11,786 nt of DNA from Nitrososphaerales archaeon TH5888. GTDB lineage: Archaea > Thermoproteota > Nitrososphaeria > Nitrososphaerales > Nitrososphaeraceae. A program made the position numbers and the translations under genes. The stretch's first letter is position 1, and each line of letters opens with the position of its first letter. This document shows, piece after piece, positions 1-7,296 of this stretch. The DNA lies in NCBI GenBank assembly GCA_014523595.1, contig JAATVN010000024.1, positions 1 through 11,786 on the forward strand. The letters run 5' to 3'. The notes below the pieces were generated by a model. It saw nothing but the letters and a program-made list of their open reading frames with translations, had not been told where the DNA came from and searched no databases.

Positions 1-1053
1 ATTTACCATTTTTCGAATCATGGTTCCGCTCAATTCTTCTTTTGAATCTACTCCGTGGGGACAAGTTTTTTCGTTAGCGTAGGACATACACTTCTTGCAA
101 AAATAAAAAGATGGAAAGATAACGGGTTTGATATCCAAATCAGGGTAATCGTTGAATATTTCTTGCGCTGCAAGTGGGTGATAGTAGTTGCCCACGCCTG
201 CATGATCCCTACCTACTATGAAATGAGTACATCCAAAATTCTTCCGCATAATCGCATGATGAATAGCTTCGCGTGGACCCGCATATCTCATTGATGTATG
301 GATTGTTGAAAACAATACCCTATTTTTGGGGAAATAATTCATGATTAGCGACTCGTACGTACTTATTATTAGACCATCAGTAAAATCACCTATCTTTTTT
401 TTGCCTATTAGAGGATTGACAAACAATCCGTCGTATATGTTCAAAGCAGCCTTTTGTAACATTTCGTGAGCAACGTGAGGTACGTTTCTTGTTTGAAATC
501 CTACAACAGTCTTCCAACCTCTCCTCATGATCTCTGAGCGGGTTTCTGATGGATGCATCCTAAACTTTTGGATTTCATCATATTCTTTCATTTGAAAAAC
601 TTCCATTTTTCCACCTACAAGGAATTCCTTCATTCTAACTAGTCGGTTCACACCAGGATGATCAGAATCGGTGGTACCGTACACTGCATTTGCGATATTA
701 TCTTTGTTGTATTCGTAGATTTCATCTATATGCATTCTACCAAATTTTTGGCCATCAGAACAAAGAACTACGTCCCCTAGGTCCTTCATTTTTGTTGCAA
801 CCTCCTTTTCAGCGTCAAGAATAATTGGGATGGTCCATGGAATACTATTACTCAATCGTCCTTCCTTAAGCACATTTAGAAAATCTTCTTGATTCATAAA
901 ACCCGCAAGAGGGCTGAAAACACCTGTAGCTATATTTTCAGCATCGTTTCTAATGTCAGAAGATACTTCGAAAGTCTTCAAATCATCATAATTTTTTTCA
1001 ATGTATTTATTTATTAATTTACCACCGTGTGGTAAAATTAGATTATGTGACAT
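1..1053 (-). CDS. sat: ATP sulfurylase (sulfate adenylyltransferase), C-terminus cut by window edge
   Basis: Catalyses ATP + sulfate to APS + PPi, the activation step of sulfate assimilation. I translated the minus strand from the ATG at 1053; it stays open for 351 codons to the window edge, so the C-terminus is missing (family usually about 380-400 residues). Visible hallmarks are the nucleotide-binding QTRNVPHVAHE motif from residue 187, the GRDHAG motif at about 281-286, and a CxxC-x8-CxH zinc-type cluster (C319, C322, C331, H333), typical of bacterial/archaeal stand-alone Sat. The near-C-terminal SGTMIRKM matches the usual SGTxIR region. The start lies 6 bp after the cysH stop, so the two are almost certainly one transcript. 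No APS kinase domain is present in the visible part. The family assignment is firm. Confidence 0.96.
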   Translation of the reverse strand, partial: MSHNLILPHGGKLINKYIEKNYDDLKTFEVSSDIRNDAENIATGVFSPLAGFMNQEDFLNVLKEGRLSNSIPWTIPIILDAEKEVATKMKDLGDVVLCSDGQKFGRMHIDEIYEYNKDNIANAVYGTTDSDHPGVNRLVRMKEFLVGGKMEVFQMKEYDEIQKFRMHPSETRSEIMRRGWKTVVGFQTRNVPHVAHEMLQKAALNIYDGLFVNPLIGKKKIGDFTDGLIISTYESLIMNYFPKNRVLFSTIHTSMRYAGPREAIHHAIMRKNFGCTHFIVGRDHAGVGNYYHPLAAQEIFNDYPDLDIKPVIFPSFYFCKKCMSYANEKTCPHGVDSKEELSGTMIRKMVN

Positions 1054-1059
1054 TAGCAA

Positions 1060-1815
1060 TCATTTACCTTCTTTCCAATGCAGACCGCATTCTTTGTGAG
1101 TATCTTTTTCCCACCACCATCTTCCAGCTCTAGGATCCTCGCCTTCCTTGATAGATCTCGTACAAGGTTCACAACCAATACTTGGATATCCTCGATCGTG
1201 TAGTTCATTATATGGAACTTTATTCTCATGAATATATTTCCAAATTTCATCATTAGTCCAGTCAGCCAGTGGATTTAGTTTAGTAATATTGTTGTTCAAG
1301 GTGTCAACTTCTATCTTCAATATCTTGTTTCTAGTTGTGGATTGTTCTCGGCGAAGCCCAGTAATCCAGCAATCGAATTGTTTAAGAGCTCTTTTCAATG
1401 GTTCAATCTTTCTAAAGTTGCAACAAAGTTTCCTGTTTTCCACACTTTCATACATTAAATTCATTCCCTTGTTTGCGACCATCTCTTCAATATCGCTTGC
1501 ATTTGGGAAATACACGTCAACTTTAATATCATACTTTTTTCTTATCTTATCAATAAGATCATAAGTTTCCTGGTTAAGTCTACCAGTGTCCAAGGTAAAT
1601 ACTCTAGTAAGATTCCTGTTGATATTGCACATCATATCAATCAATACAACATCTTCAGCACCAAAGCTTGACGCCAGTACCATTTTATCCCCATATTTCT
1701 TAAATCCCCATTTTAGTATCTCAGGGGCAGGTTTTGATTCTAGTTCATTCGCTATGCTCCTTATTTCGCTCATCAAAGACTCCTGAGCCTTTTTTTCATC
1801 AGGATTTATCTGCAT
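1060..1815 (-). CDS. cysH: Assimilatory APS/PAPS reductase (CysH type with Fe-S cysteines)
   Basis: Reduces adenylyl sulfate (or PAPS) to sulfite with electrons from a thioredoxin-like donor, in the cytoplasm. The 251-residue protein has the PP-loop-like SSFGAED (49-55), the LDTGRL segment (75-80), the ITGLRREQS motif (151-159), and the C-terminal catalytic cysteine in ECGLH (C243). Paired cysteines C131-C132 and C215/C218 form the usual [4Fe-4S] set of the APS-reductase subgroup and of [4Fe-4S]-type PAPS reductases. Their presence argues for APS as substrate, but this is inference. The ATG at 1815 gives a normal N-terminus. The gene is first in a two-gene unit with sat and is transcribed divergently from the SelD-related gene, with a 157-bp shared upstream region. 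Confidence 0.94.
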   Translation of the reverse strand: MQINPDEKKAQESLMSEIRSIANELESKPAPEILKWGFKKYGDKMVLASSFGAEDVVLIDMMCNINRNLTRVFTLDTGRLNQETYDLIDKIRKKYDIKVDVYFPNASDIEEMVANKGMNLMYESVENRKLCCNFRKIEPLKRALKQFDCWITGLRREQSTTRNKILKIEVDTLNNNITKLNPLADWTNDEIWKYIHENKVPYNELHDRGYPSIGCEPCTRSIKEGEDPRAGRWWWEKDTHKECGLHWKEGK

Positions 1816-1851
1816 TACTTCTATTTTGAGAAAATTAGGCTTATAATCATA

Positions 1852-1862
1852 TTCTTTTTATC
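1852..1862 (-). promoter_or_regulatory. Candidate TATA box for cysH-sat
   Basis: On the minus strand this stretch reads as an A/T-rich ATAAAAA-type element about 37-47 bp upstream of the cysH ATG. That spacing would give a short 5' leader, as is common in archaea. The call rests only on pattern and distance, and another A/T-rich candidate lies at about 1841-1848. Confidence 0.3.
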
Positions 1863-1886
1863 GGTTTAATATGATAAAGATAACTA

Positions 1887-1896
1887 ACTTAAATAC
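1887..1896 (+). promoter_or_regulatory. Candidate TATA box for the SelD-related gene
   Basis: A CTTAAATAC element resembling an archaeal TATA box lies about 80 bp before the TTG start. A start of transcription roughly 25 bp downstream would leave a leader of about 50-60 nt. That is long for an archaeon and would include a 7-codon ATG-to-TAG reading frame (1946-1969). Confidence 0.3.
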
Positions 1897-1945
1897 AGTT
1901 GAGGAGTTTTTTATGCATTAGGAAGATTCATTATTAGTGTTGTAT

Positions 1946-1969
1946 ATGAGTGGTGTGTGGGGGCTTTAG
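1946..1969 (+). other. 7-codon upstream reading frame in phase with the SelD-related gene
   Basis: An ATG at 1946 opens a 7-codon frame (MSGVWGL) that ends in TAG at 1967-1969, one codon before the TTG start at 1973. It is in the same phase as the main gene, so reading through the TAG would simply add nine sense codons (the seven plus a TTT, apart from the stop itself). It could be a leader peptide, a remnant of a longer N-terminus, or chance. A G-run at 1959-1963 sits at ribosome-binding distance from the TTG. Confidence 0.25.
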
Positions 1970-1972
1970 TTT

Positions 1973-3337
1973 TTGACTCATGATTTTTGGCAGAATATAT
2001 TCAAATATCAGAATCTAGGCTTTGATCCAATCGGTTGGATATCAAATTGCTCTAACGAAGTTGATTTTTTTTCTCTAGAGAAATCTTTTGAAAAGATAAA
2101 ACATAATTCCTGGGCCGATTTGTCGTGGTTCGATTCATTCCAATATAGCGGAAAGACTCCCGACATAACACGCAGGATTTACAAAGTGAATGAATCAATA
2201 TCGGAGGATTTGAAAAACAAGAAAATCATTTCACTAATGAGAATTCATAATGAAGTAGCAGAAGATGAGCAAAGTCTATCCCATCTGATGAGTAATTTTT
2301 ATGGTAAAAAACCTCCTAAGCATCAGTTAAGAAGAGTAGTACTTTCTACCACATCGCAATATGAATCACAATTTGGACTTGTTGACTACATTGACACGCA
2401 TAGAGGTAATAAGATAGGATATACTGCTGTCAATATTTCGTCTGGTAAATTAATTGATCCTGAGGAAGAACCAGATTCAATGGTTAATACTTCAATCGCC
2501 TTGGCCTCGTCCCTCGAAAATTTACTGTTGCTTGGATGTACCTCAGGTTTTAGAATAGTGCCAATCTATGATGCGCCAGATGAGGGCCTACTGGACAGGA
2601 TAAGAACTAACAATGATAAGTTTGCAGCAAAATATGATCTGTTACTTGATGATTATAGTTCTCTCAAGTTAGGAAAACTTTTCTATGGTTCAACGGCTTA
2701 TGCTCACTCTACCAAGGAATTACCAGTAAGATATGATCTCATTCAACCAGGTATGGTTTTGATATTGACTGACAAATTTGGTTCATTAACTCCATTGAGT
2801 ATTTATACGATAAAACAGATTGGTGAAATGAATTCCATTCTGGGTAAACATGAACCAATCGATATCAGCATCAAGAATGAAATAATAAAATCGTTAACTC
2901 AGCCAAGATTTTCTTTGGGCAAGATAATTTCGAAATATTGTACTGACTTTGGAAAGGAGGTCGATACAAACGGGAACATTATTAGCGTATATCCAGTTGG
3001 TTCAGATGGGATTTTGGCATTAATCAATTTATCCAAAATTTCAAATACTCACATAGTAGTAAATGAAGTGCCAATAAAACATGAGGATTTGGCGAGATTT
3101 GCGACAGATGAATTCCTTGTTTCAAATTCAACAGCAGCAGTAAATGGATGTCACCTTATAATATCGAGCGAAGATCTAGCACCACTAATTTTGGAGGACT
3201 TGAGGAAGCACAACTTCAACCCGCAGATAATTGGATTTGTAAATGATAAGGAACGATCGATGGTTACCATTAATAATAATATAAATAAGTATGTTGCAGC
3301 AAAGCACATCACATCACTTTTCAATATTTCAGCTTAA
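1973..3337 (+). CDS. SelD-related / AIR-synthase superfamily protein, putative sulfur metabolism
   Basis: A 454-residue protein with the general layout of the PurM/SelD ATP-binding superfamily. It has an N-terminal alpha/beta half, then LIQPGMVLILTDKFGSLTP (about 246-264), which resembles the Gly/Leu-rich segment SelD uses before its second half. PVGSDGILALINLS follows (331-344), and the C-terminal half carries NGCHLIISSEDLAPL (391-405). The SelD N-terminal Cys/Sec-Lys catalytic motif is not visible, so true selenophosphate synthesis is doubtful. Archaeal proteins of this kind are annotated as SelD-related sulfur metabolism proteins, and divergence from cysH-sat fits that. The start is a TTG preceded by a G-rich stretch at 1959-1963; TAG at 1967-1969 blocks any in-frame upstream start, and the next in-frame ATG is near residue 89, deep in the domain. 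Substrate is unknown. Confidence 0.72.
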   Translation: MTHDFWQNIFKYQNLGFDPIGWISNCSNEVDFFSLEKSFEKIKHNSWADLSWFDSFQYSGKTPDITRRIYKVNESISEDLKNKKIISLMRIHNEVAEDEQSLSHLMSNFYGKKPPKHQLRRVVLSTTSQYESQFGLVDYIDTHRGNKIGYTAVNISSGKLIDPEEEPDSMVNTSIALASSLENLLLLGCTSGFRIVPIYDAPDEGLLDRIRTNNDKFAAKYDLLLDDYSSLKLGKLFYGSTAYAHSTKELPVRYDLIQPGMVLILTDKFGSLTPLSIYTIKQIGEMNSILGKHEPIDISIKNEIIKSLTQPRFSLGKIISKYCTDFGKEVDTNGNIISVYPVGSDGILALINLSKISNTHIVVNEVPIKHEDLARFATDEFLVSNSTAAVNGCHLIISSEDLAPLILEDLRKHNFNPQIIGFVNDKERSMVTINNNINKYVAAKHITSLFNISA

Positions 3338-3405
3338 ATATCATTATCAAGAGAATTAATGCAAATTTGGAAATATTTTATTAATTGATAATGTCGTAGA
3401 ATAGT

Positions 3406-3855
3406 ATGAGTACAAGTACTGCCGACAATTGCATATTCTGCAAGATTGCTCAAAAGAAAATTGATGCCAAGATAATAGACGAAAATGAAAATGCAGTTGC
3501 TTTTCTTGATGCCTTTCCGTTGACTGTTGGACACACTCTAGTTATTACAAAAAACCACTATACAAAGTTACAAGATGCTGAATTTGATCAAATTAACCAA
3601 GTATTTAGTTTGGCAAATAAGATATTACCTGCCATAGAAAAAGGAACGGGTGTGCAAAGCACCCTAATAGCTATTCACAATGGTAAAGATGCAGGACAAG
3701 AGATACCACACTTACATGTACATATAGTGCCACGGAAACTCGGTGATGGAGGAGGTGCAATTCATTCTATGTTTGATTCAAGCCATAGATTAGAAGAAAA
3801 TGAAATGATTAAAGTATTCAAAAAGATAAAGGAACAATTAGAGAGCGGCCATTAG
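3406..3855 (+). CDS. HIT-family nucleotide hydrolase
   Basis: A 149-residue histidine-triad protein. These act as cytosolic nucleotidyl hydrolases or transferases on substrates such as adenosine phosphoramidates or dinucleoside polyphosphates. The catalytic triad HLHVHIVPR lies at 102-110 (H102, H104, H106), with the preceding HNG (91-93) and AGQEIPH segment as expected. An N-terminal CIFC (C9, C12) is the usual half of a zinc site in the HINT/archaeal branch. The length is near the family norm with a short C-terminal tail. The ATG at 3406 is chosen because the ATG at 3391 meets a TAG after one codon. It lies 68 bp after the SelD-related gene on the same strand, so cotranscription is possible. 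The exact substrate cannot be told. Confidence 0.93.
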   Translation: MSTSTADNCIFCKIAQKKIDAKIIDENENAVAFLDAFPLTVGHTLVITKNHYTKLQDAEFDQINQVFSLANKILPAIEKGTGVQSTLIAIHNGKDAGQEIPHLHVHIVPRKLGDGGGAIHSMFDSSHRLEENEMIKVFKKIKEQLESGH

Positions 3856-3881
3856 ACCAAAACTTACCGATTAGATTTCTT

Positions 3882-4565
3882 TCATTTGGAAACCTGTTTG
3901 GCAAGTTCCTTTAAATTATTTAATGTGAAATTTGGAATCTCATTTTGGTTTGTAGCCTCTTGTACCTTGAATATGGATTTGGTAAGTCGAATCGTAATGA
4001 TTCCCAAGGTATTTGCAATATGAATATGAGTGTCAAGTCTATCTCCAATAAATAATGATTCGCCTGATCTCCCTCTCAACGTATTCAGAATCAAACTAAA
4101 AATTTCTTTGTCAGGCTCTCTATTTTCTTCGTAAGATAAAATACAACAATCAAAGTACTTGTCCATTTCATAGATTTTCAAAATTTTTGATATTTTCTTC
4201 TCGTGGCTGCCAATTACCCCTATCCTATAATTTTTGGAAAGGAATTCTAGCGTCGCAATTGCATCGTCGGATGGATACAAAAGATGTTTCTCTGCAAAAT
4301 CTATTGACGGAAGAATATATTTCAAAATTATTTTTTCATAGCCTTTAGGCATCAATACCTTACATATTTGAATAACTAATTCTTCAACCCCATTTCTTGA
4401 CAATTTTCTATTCTTTATGATATCGTTCTTGACTGCATCATAATTTCTATTATCAATCTTAGCTCCAAATTGATTTAATAAGTAGAGTAATCTAGAATCA
4501 ATAAATGAATAGAAATTTTGCTCATCTATCAATGTTCTTCCAACAAGGAATATGAATTTTAACAT
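3882..4565 (-). CDS. HAD-superfamily protein lacking the nucleophilic Asp (probable pseudoenzyme)
   Basis: A 227-residue protein (from the ATG at 4565; a TTG sits one codon earlier) with a phosphoglycolate-phosphatase-like layout: Rossmann core, a helical cap at about residues 15-90, then the rest of the core. Motif I should read F-D-x-x-x-T-L, but here it is FLVGRTLID (6-14), so the nucleophile position is Leu7. Motif II Ser is present (VIGSHEKK, S120). The motif III lysine region reads NREPDKEIF (148-156) with Glu where Lys is usual. Motif IV GDRLDTH (174-180) keeps its acidic residues. Loss of the nucleophile predicts no phosphatase activity, though the fold and metal site may persist. It sits 71 bp downstream of ctaA on the same strand and is convergent with the HIT gene. 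Function unknown. Confidence 0.8.
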   Translation of the reverse strand: MLKFIFLVGRTLIDEQNFYSFIDSRLLYLLNQFGAKIDNRNYDAVKNDIIKNRKLSRNGVEELVIQICKVLMPKGYEKIILKYILPSIDFAEKHLLYPSDDAIATLEFLSKNYRIGVIGSHEKKISKILKIYEMDKYFDCCILSYEENREPDKEIFSLILNTLRGRSGESLFIGDRLDTHIHIANTLGIITIRLTKSIFKVQEATNQNEIPNFTLNNLKELAKQVSK

Positions 4566-4636
4566 CAAACATCATCATAATTTAGTATTACCGTCATAAT
4601 TTTGATCACACAATAATACATCATTATTCATTAGTT

Positions 4637-5089
4637 CTAGACATTTTTTCTCTTAATTTCTATATATGATTCCCTGAGCAGAACAAAAATAAGCGAAAAT
4701 ATTGTTACTGCTGTTGAGAGATGAATTGCAACTATAATAGGATTCAATTTGCTTGTTACAACAAAGATCCCCATAATAATTTGAACAATAATCAGGGAGG
4801 TAACAATTATAACAACCAATTTATTCAGCTTCCAAAAGCTTTTTCTAATAAAAATTAAAGATATGCCTGTGAAGATAGCAGCAACTATTGCCACAAGCCT
4901 ATGAAAGTGTTCGTAGAAGAATTTTTCTGGAGGAAACGCAAATCCGTTGGGACAAAGAGGCCAATCGGGGCATGTTACACCCCTGTTCAGAGAAGAGATA
5001 TAGACGCCTATAAGCATAGTAGCATAAATTAGACTTAAAGATATAAATGGCAATATTAAGTTCAAAAATTTTGTATTTTTCATTTTCAT
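4637..5089 (-). CDS. ctaA: Heme A synthase, short archaeal form (CtaA/Cox15)
   Basis: A membrane enzyme that oxidises the C8 methyl of heme O to give heme A for aa3-type terminal oxidases. The 150-residue protein has four predicted transmembrane segments (about 8-31, 62-80, 91-110, 118-138), the half-size seen in several archaea, against eight in most bacteria. The cysteine pair lies in the extracytoplasmic loop, CPDWPLC (C40, C46). The heme-ligand region EHFHRL (60-65) and the second conserved His in AIHLSTA (H123) match the family. The half-size form is thought to work as a dimer, by analogy with Aeropyrum CtaA. ATG at 5089 is used; ATG 5083 is an alternative. No oxidase genes lie nearby in this window. 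The upstream gap of 98 bp has its own A/T-rich elements. Confidence 0.93.
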   Translation of the reverse strand: MKMKNTKFLNLILPFISLSLIYATMLIGVYISSLNRGVTCPDWPLCPNGFAFPPEKFFYEHFHRLVAIVAAIFTGISLIFIRKSFWKLNKLVVIIVTSLIIVQIIMGIFVVTSKLNPIIVAIHLSTAVTIFSLIFVLLRESYIEIKRKNV

Positions 5090-5187
5090 TTAGTTATGGG
5101 TGCATCAGGTTCTATTTACTAAATCGCAGGATACTGAGTCATTAGAAAATAATCCATGGAATTTATACAAACCTGAGGAAAAACCAT

Positions 5188-5373
5188 TCATAACAATTCT
5201 TCGTCTATCTTCTCAATTTTATCAATATAACTAGTACAACTGCATCCCATTATCAGGCATCTACCTACATCGAATAGGGAGTATTGTCTGTCCTTATTCC
5301 CTTCGAGTTCATGTGCTATGTATATATGACCACAATAATCACAGTTCACAAAAAATAATATCCGAGCGTCCAT
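5188..5373 (-). CDS. Small Cys-rich, probably zinc-binding protein
   Basis: A 61-residue protein that I do not recognise by name. From the ATG at 5373 it contains a CDYCGH knuckle (C11, C14, H16), H21, and a second cluster, C39, C44 and C46, within CLIMGCSC. It ends in an acidic, lysine-rich helix. This arrangement suggests a compact two-knuckle zinc-binding domain. Read from TTG at 5388 it would be 66 residues. Regular spacing of Cys/His and a normal acidic tail make it more plausible than the overlapping open frame on the opposite strand. It could be cotranscribed with ctaA 98 bp downstream. It might bind nucleic acid or a protein partner, but neither can be shown. Confidence 0.6.
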   Translation of the reverse strand: MDARILFFVNCDYCGHIYIAHELEGNKDRQYSLFDVGRCLIMGCSCTSYIDKIEKIDEELL

Positions 5374-5440
5374 TATTAACTTTATCAACCATTTCAGTGA
5401 AATTTCTTGATAACTTGACAGATGTATTATCGCAGTTCCA

Positions 5441-5451
5441 TTTTTATATAT
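5441..5451 (+). promoter_or_regulatory. TATA box for the methyltransferase gene
   Basis: A clear TTTTTATATAT element lies about 38-47 bp upstream of the ATG at 5488. A start of transcription about 25 bp downstream would give a leader of 10-20 nt. This placement supports 5488 over the more upstream ATG at 5422, which would start before the box. Confidence 0.55.
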
Positions 5452-5487
5452 TATGTCAGCAATCTAATACCCAATATACGATATACA

Positions 5488-6255
5488 ATGAATATTAGTG
5501 AATTCATTTCTACTCTGCCAACTTCGGTTCTTAAAGGTAACAATGTTAGATTGCCAGATAATGTCATAAGAAGAATGTTCAAACTTGCCCGACTTGGTAA
5601 GAATGATATTTTTTATGATCTTGGTTGCGGAGATAGTAATGCGGTATACATTGCATCAACTGAATTTAAAGTAAAGAAGGCTATAGGTGTTGAAAAAAGA
5701 AAAAAATCAGTTACAAAATTATTGGAAAAAACCCATGTATTAGAAAACACTAAAGTAATAATTGACGATATTAGAAGAGTAGATATCTCTGAAGGTAATG
5801 TGTTCCTTTTTTGGTTTCATGATGAAAAGGTTGTAAAGAAAATGGTGGAAAAATTTTCTACAGAGTTAAAAGATGGCAGTAGAATAATTTCGATCTGGTC
5901 TCCACCAGATTTAGTTGTGCCGTATAAAACTGATTTTCCTTTTTTTGTGTCCCGTACACCGTTTAAGTTCGCAAAGAGTATTGAAGAACAAATAAAGGCT
6001 ATCTACGGTCAAAAGTGTCTAGATTTCACAGCAGCCTGGTTACTAGGAGACAAATATTTGGAAAGTCTTGAGGTTGTACCAGCTCAGTATAAGCGATTTC
6101 TCAATATCCTATATGCAATGATAATCTGGATTAACGCGTGGAATATGAAAGTATCATGTGAAGATGAAATTCCACCTCCAGTTGAATCCTATCTTGGTAT
6201 TCTTCAAACGTTCTTCAACATAGACTTAAAGTCATTAATTGAGTATGAAAATTAA
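5488..6255 (+). CDS. Class I SAM-dependent methyltransferase, aKMT-like with C-terminal extension
   Basis: A 255-residue protein. Residues 22-135 form a Rossmann-type SAM domain: PDNVIRRMFKLARL (23-36), motif I YDLGCGDS (43-50), the acidic motif II in GVEKRK (E69), DDI (93-95), a hydrophobic FLFWF strand (106-110), and LKDGSRIIS (127-135). The order and the lead-in helix recall the small archaeal protein-lysine methyltransferase aKMT of Sulfolobus (about 160 residues). This protein adds about 95 residues, mostly helical, with no motif I recognise. Methylation of proteins is therefore a guess. The start at ATG 5488 is preferred to 5422, since the TATA box lies between them and the first 22 residues in the longer frame look like translated promoter. 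It converges on corA. Confidence 0.82.
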   Translation: MNISEFISTLPTSVLKGNNVRLPDNVIRRMFKLARLGKNDIFYDLGCGDSNAVYIASTEFKVKKAIGVEKRKKSVTKLLEKTHVLENTKVIIDDIRRVDISEGNVFLFWFHDEKVVKKMVEKFSTELKDGSRIISIWSPPDLVVPYKTDFPFFVSRTPFKFAKSIEEQIKAIYGQKCLDFTAAWLLGDKYLESLEVVPAQYKRFLNILYAMIIWINAWNMKVSCEDEIPPPVESYLGILQTFFNIDLKSLIEYEN

Positions 6256-6297
6256 GTAAAACTGAAACTCGTAATCCCTAGTCGTATCAATAATTTT

Positions 6298-7263
6298 CTA
6301 CCACCCAAACCATCCCAATCTCTTAAAATACCAAATCATTACTAATGAAGGTACTATGGCGATTATTAGTAAGACTATGAATGAAGTATATGGGCCAAAA
6401 AAATCTGGATTACCAGTGACAATACCACCAGGCAAATTGACATTCATTCCATAATAAGCTCCGATTATTGTTGCAGGAATAGAAAGTGTAAAGAGGATTG
6501 TGAGAGTTGCCAAAATCTTATTTGATTTTTCAGTGCTCAACATGAAATCAGTATCCTTGAAAATTTCTATAGTTTCCTTAGATTCTTCAAGAACTTCAAG
6601 AACCTTTTCTGTATGGTCCTTTACATCATCATAATAGTCAGTCAAATCTTCTTCAGAAAATCTTTGCATCTCTTTGCTCAATTCCAAGATAATTCTCCTC
6701 ATTGGAACAACTACTCGTCTAAGGGTTGTTATCTCTCTTCGTAATAGTGAAATATCTCTTGCGACTGCAACTTTCTCATCAAATACTAAATCTTCTATGT
6801 CATCCAGGTTTCCTTCAAGTTTCATTAAAACATGTAACAAATCATCAACCATTAGGTCTATTATGCTATGCAATAGGTAGCCCGATGATGACCCCATGAA
6901 CGTCTCCTTTTGTCTTTCATTATCCTTACAAAGATTGAACATTTCAAGGATTGGTTTCAATTCCCCTTGTTGTACAGTAATAAGATAATTAGGCCCAGCA
7001 AATATTGCAAGCTGAGTCGATCGCGGGATACTCATATCCTTGTCCACAGTTGGAAAATGCATAATTACGAAAATGTGATCCTGATATTTGTCAATTTTAG
7101 GTATTTGTATTTTTGAAAGACAATCCTCAATATTTAGTTCATGGAATGCATATTTTCCCTCCAACATTTTTAATTTTTTTCTGGTGGGTTTTTGGATATC
7201 TATCCAGTTCAGATTCTTATTAGTGATAGATTCAAGTTGATCAGAATTTTCAATATTTGTCAT
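6298..7263 (-). CDS. corA: CorA-type magnesium/cobalt channel
   Basis: A pentameric inner-membrane Mg2+ channel of 321 residues, near the family's usual length. The N-terminal cytoplasmic domain (about 1-240) includes a long helix rich in Leu, Arg and Glu (about 135-240) that forms the funnel stalk. Two C-terminal transmembrane segments follow at about 250-270 and 292-313. The signature YGMN lies at 271-274 at the end of TM1, as required for the selectivity filter. The periplasmic loop carries PDFFG. A short basic/aromatic tail (KRLGWFGW) ends the protein, as is common. The ATG at 7263 is preceded by a GAGG ribosome-binding sequence 4 nt upstream (7268-7271). It is transcribed divergently from the Rieske gene. 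Confidence 0.95.
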   Translation of the reverse strand: MTNIENSDQLESITNKNLNWIDIQKPTRKKLKMLEGKYAFHELNIEDCLSKIQIPKIDKYQDHIFVIMHFPTVDKDMSIPRSTQLAIFAGPNYLITVQQGELKPILEMFNLCKDNERQKETFMGSSSGYLLHSIIDLMVDDLLHVLMKLEGNLDDIEDLVFDEKVAVARDISLLRREITTLRRVVVPMRRIILELSKEMQRFSEEDLTDYYDDVKDHTEKVLEVLEESKETIEIFKDTDFMLSTEKSNKILATLTILFTLSIPATIIGAYYGMNVNLPGGIVTGNPDFFGPYTSFIVLLIIAIVPSLVMIWYFKRLGWFGW

Positions 7264-7296
7264 CTGGCCTCATTCTTGATTATCTTTAAAAAGTCG

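Noticed and set aside
55..294. Plus-strand open frame of 79 codons
   Set aside because: It lies fully inside the sat reading frame on the minus strand, which has strong family motifs; this is a shadow.
1053..1253. Minus-strand frame of 66 codons overlapping the end of cysH
   Set aside because: It overlaps the conserved CEPC and ECGLH region of cysH in another frame and has no recognisable features.
3334..3534. Minus-strand frame opposite the start of the HIT gene
   Set aside because: It covers the conserved CIFC region of the HIT protein on the other strand and has no supporting signal.
5422..5487. N-terminal extension of the methyltransferase from ATG 5422
   Set aside because: The clear TATA box at 5441-5451 would lie inside the coding sequence, and the added residues look like translated promoter.
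5313..5498. Plus-strand frame before the methyltransferase
   Set aside because: It covers the Cys-rich mini-protein and the methyltransferase TATA box; the composition is not protein-like.
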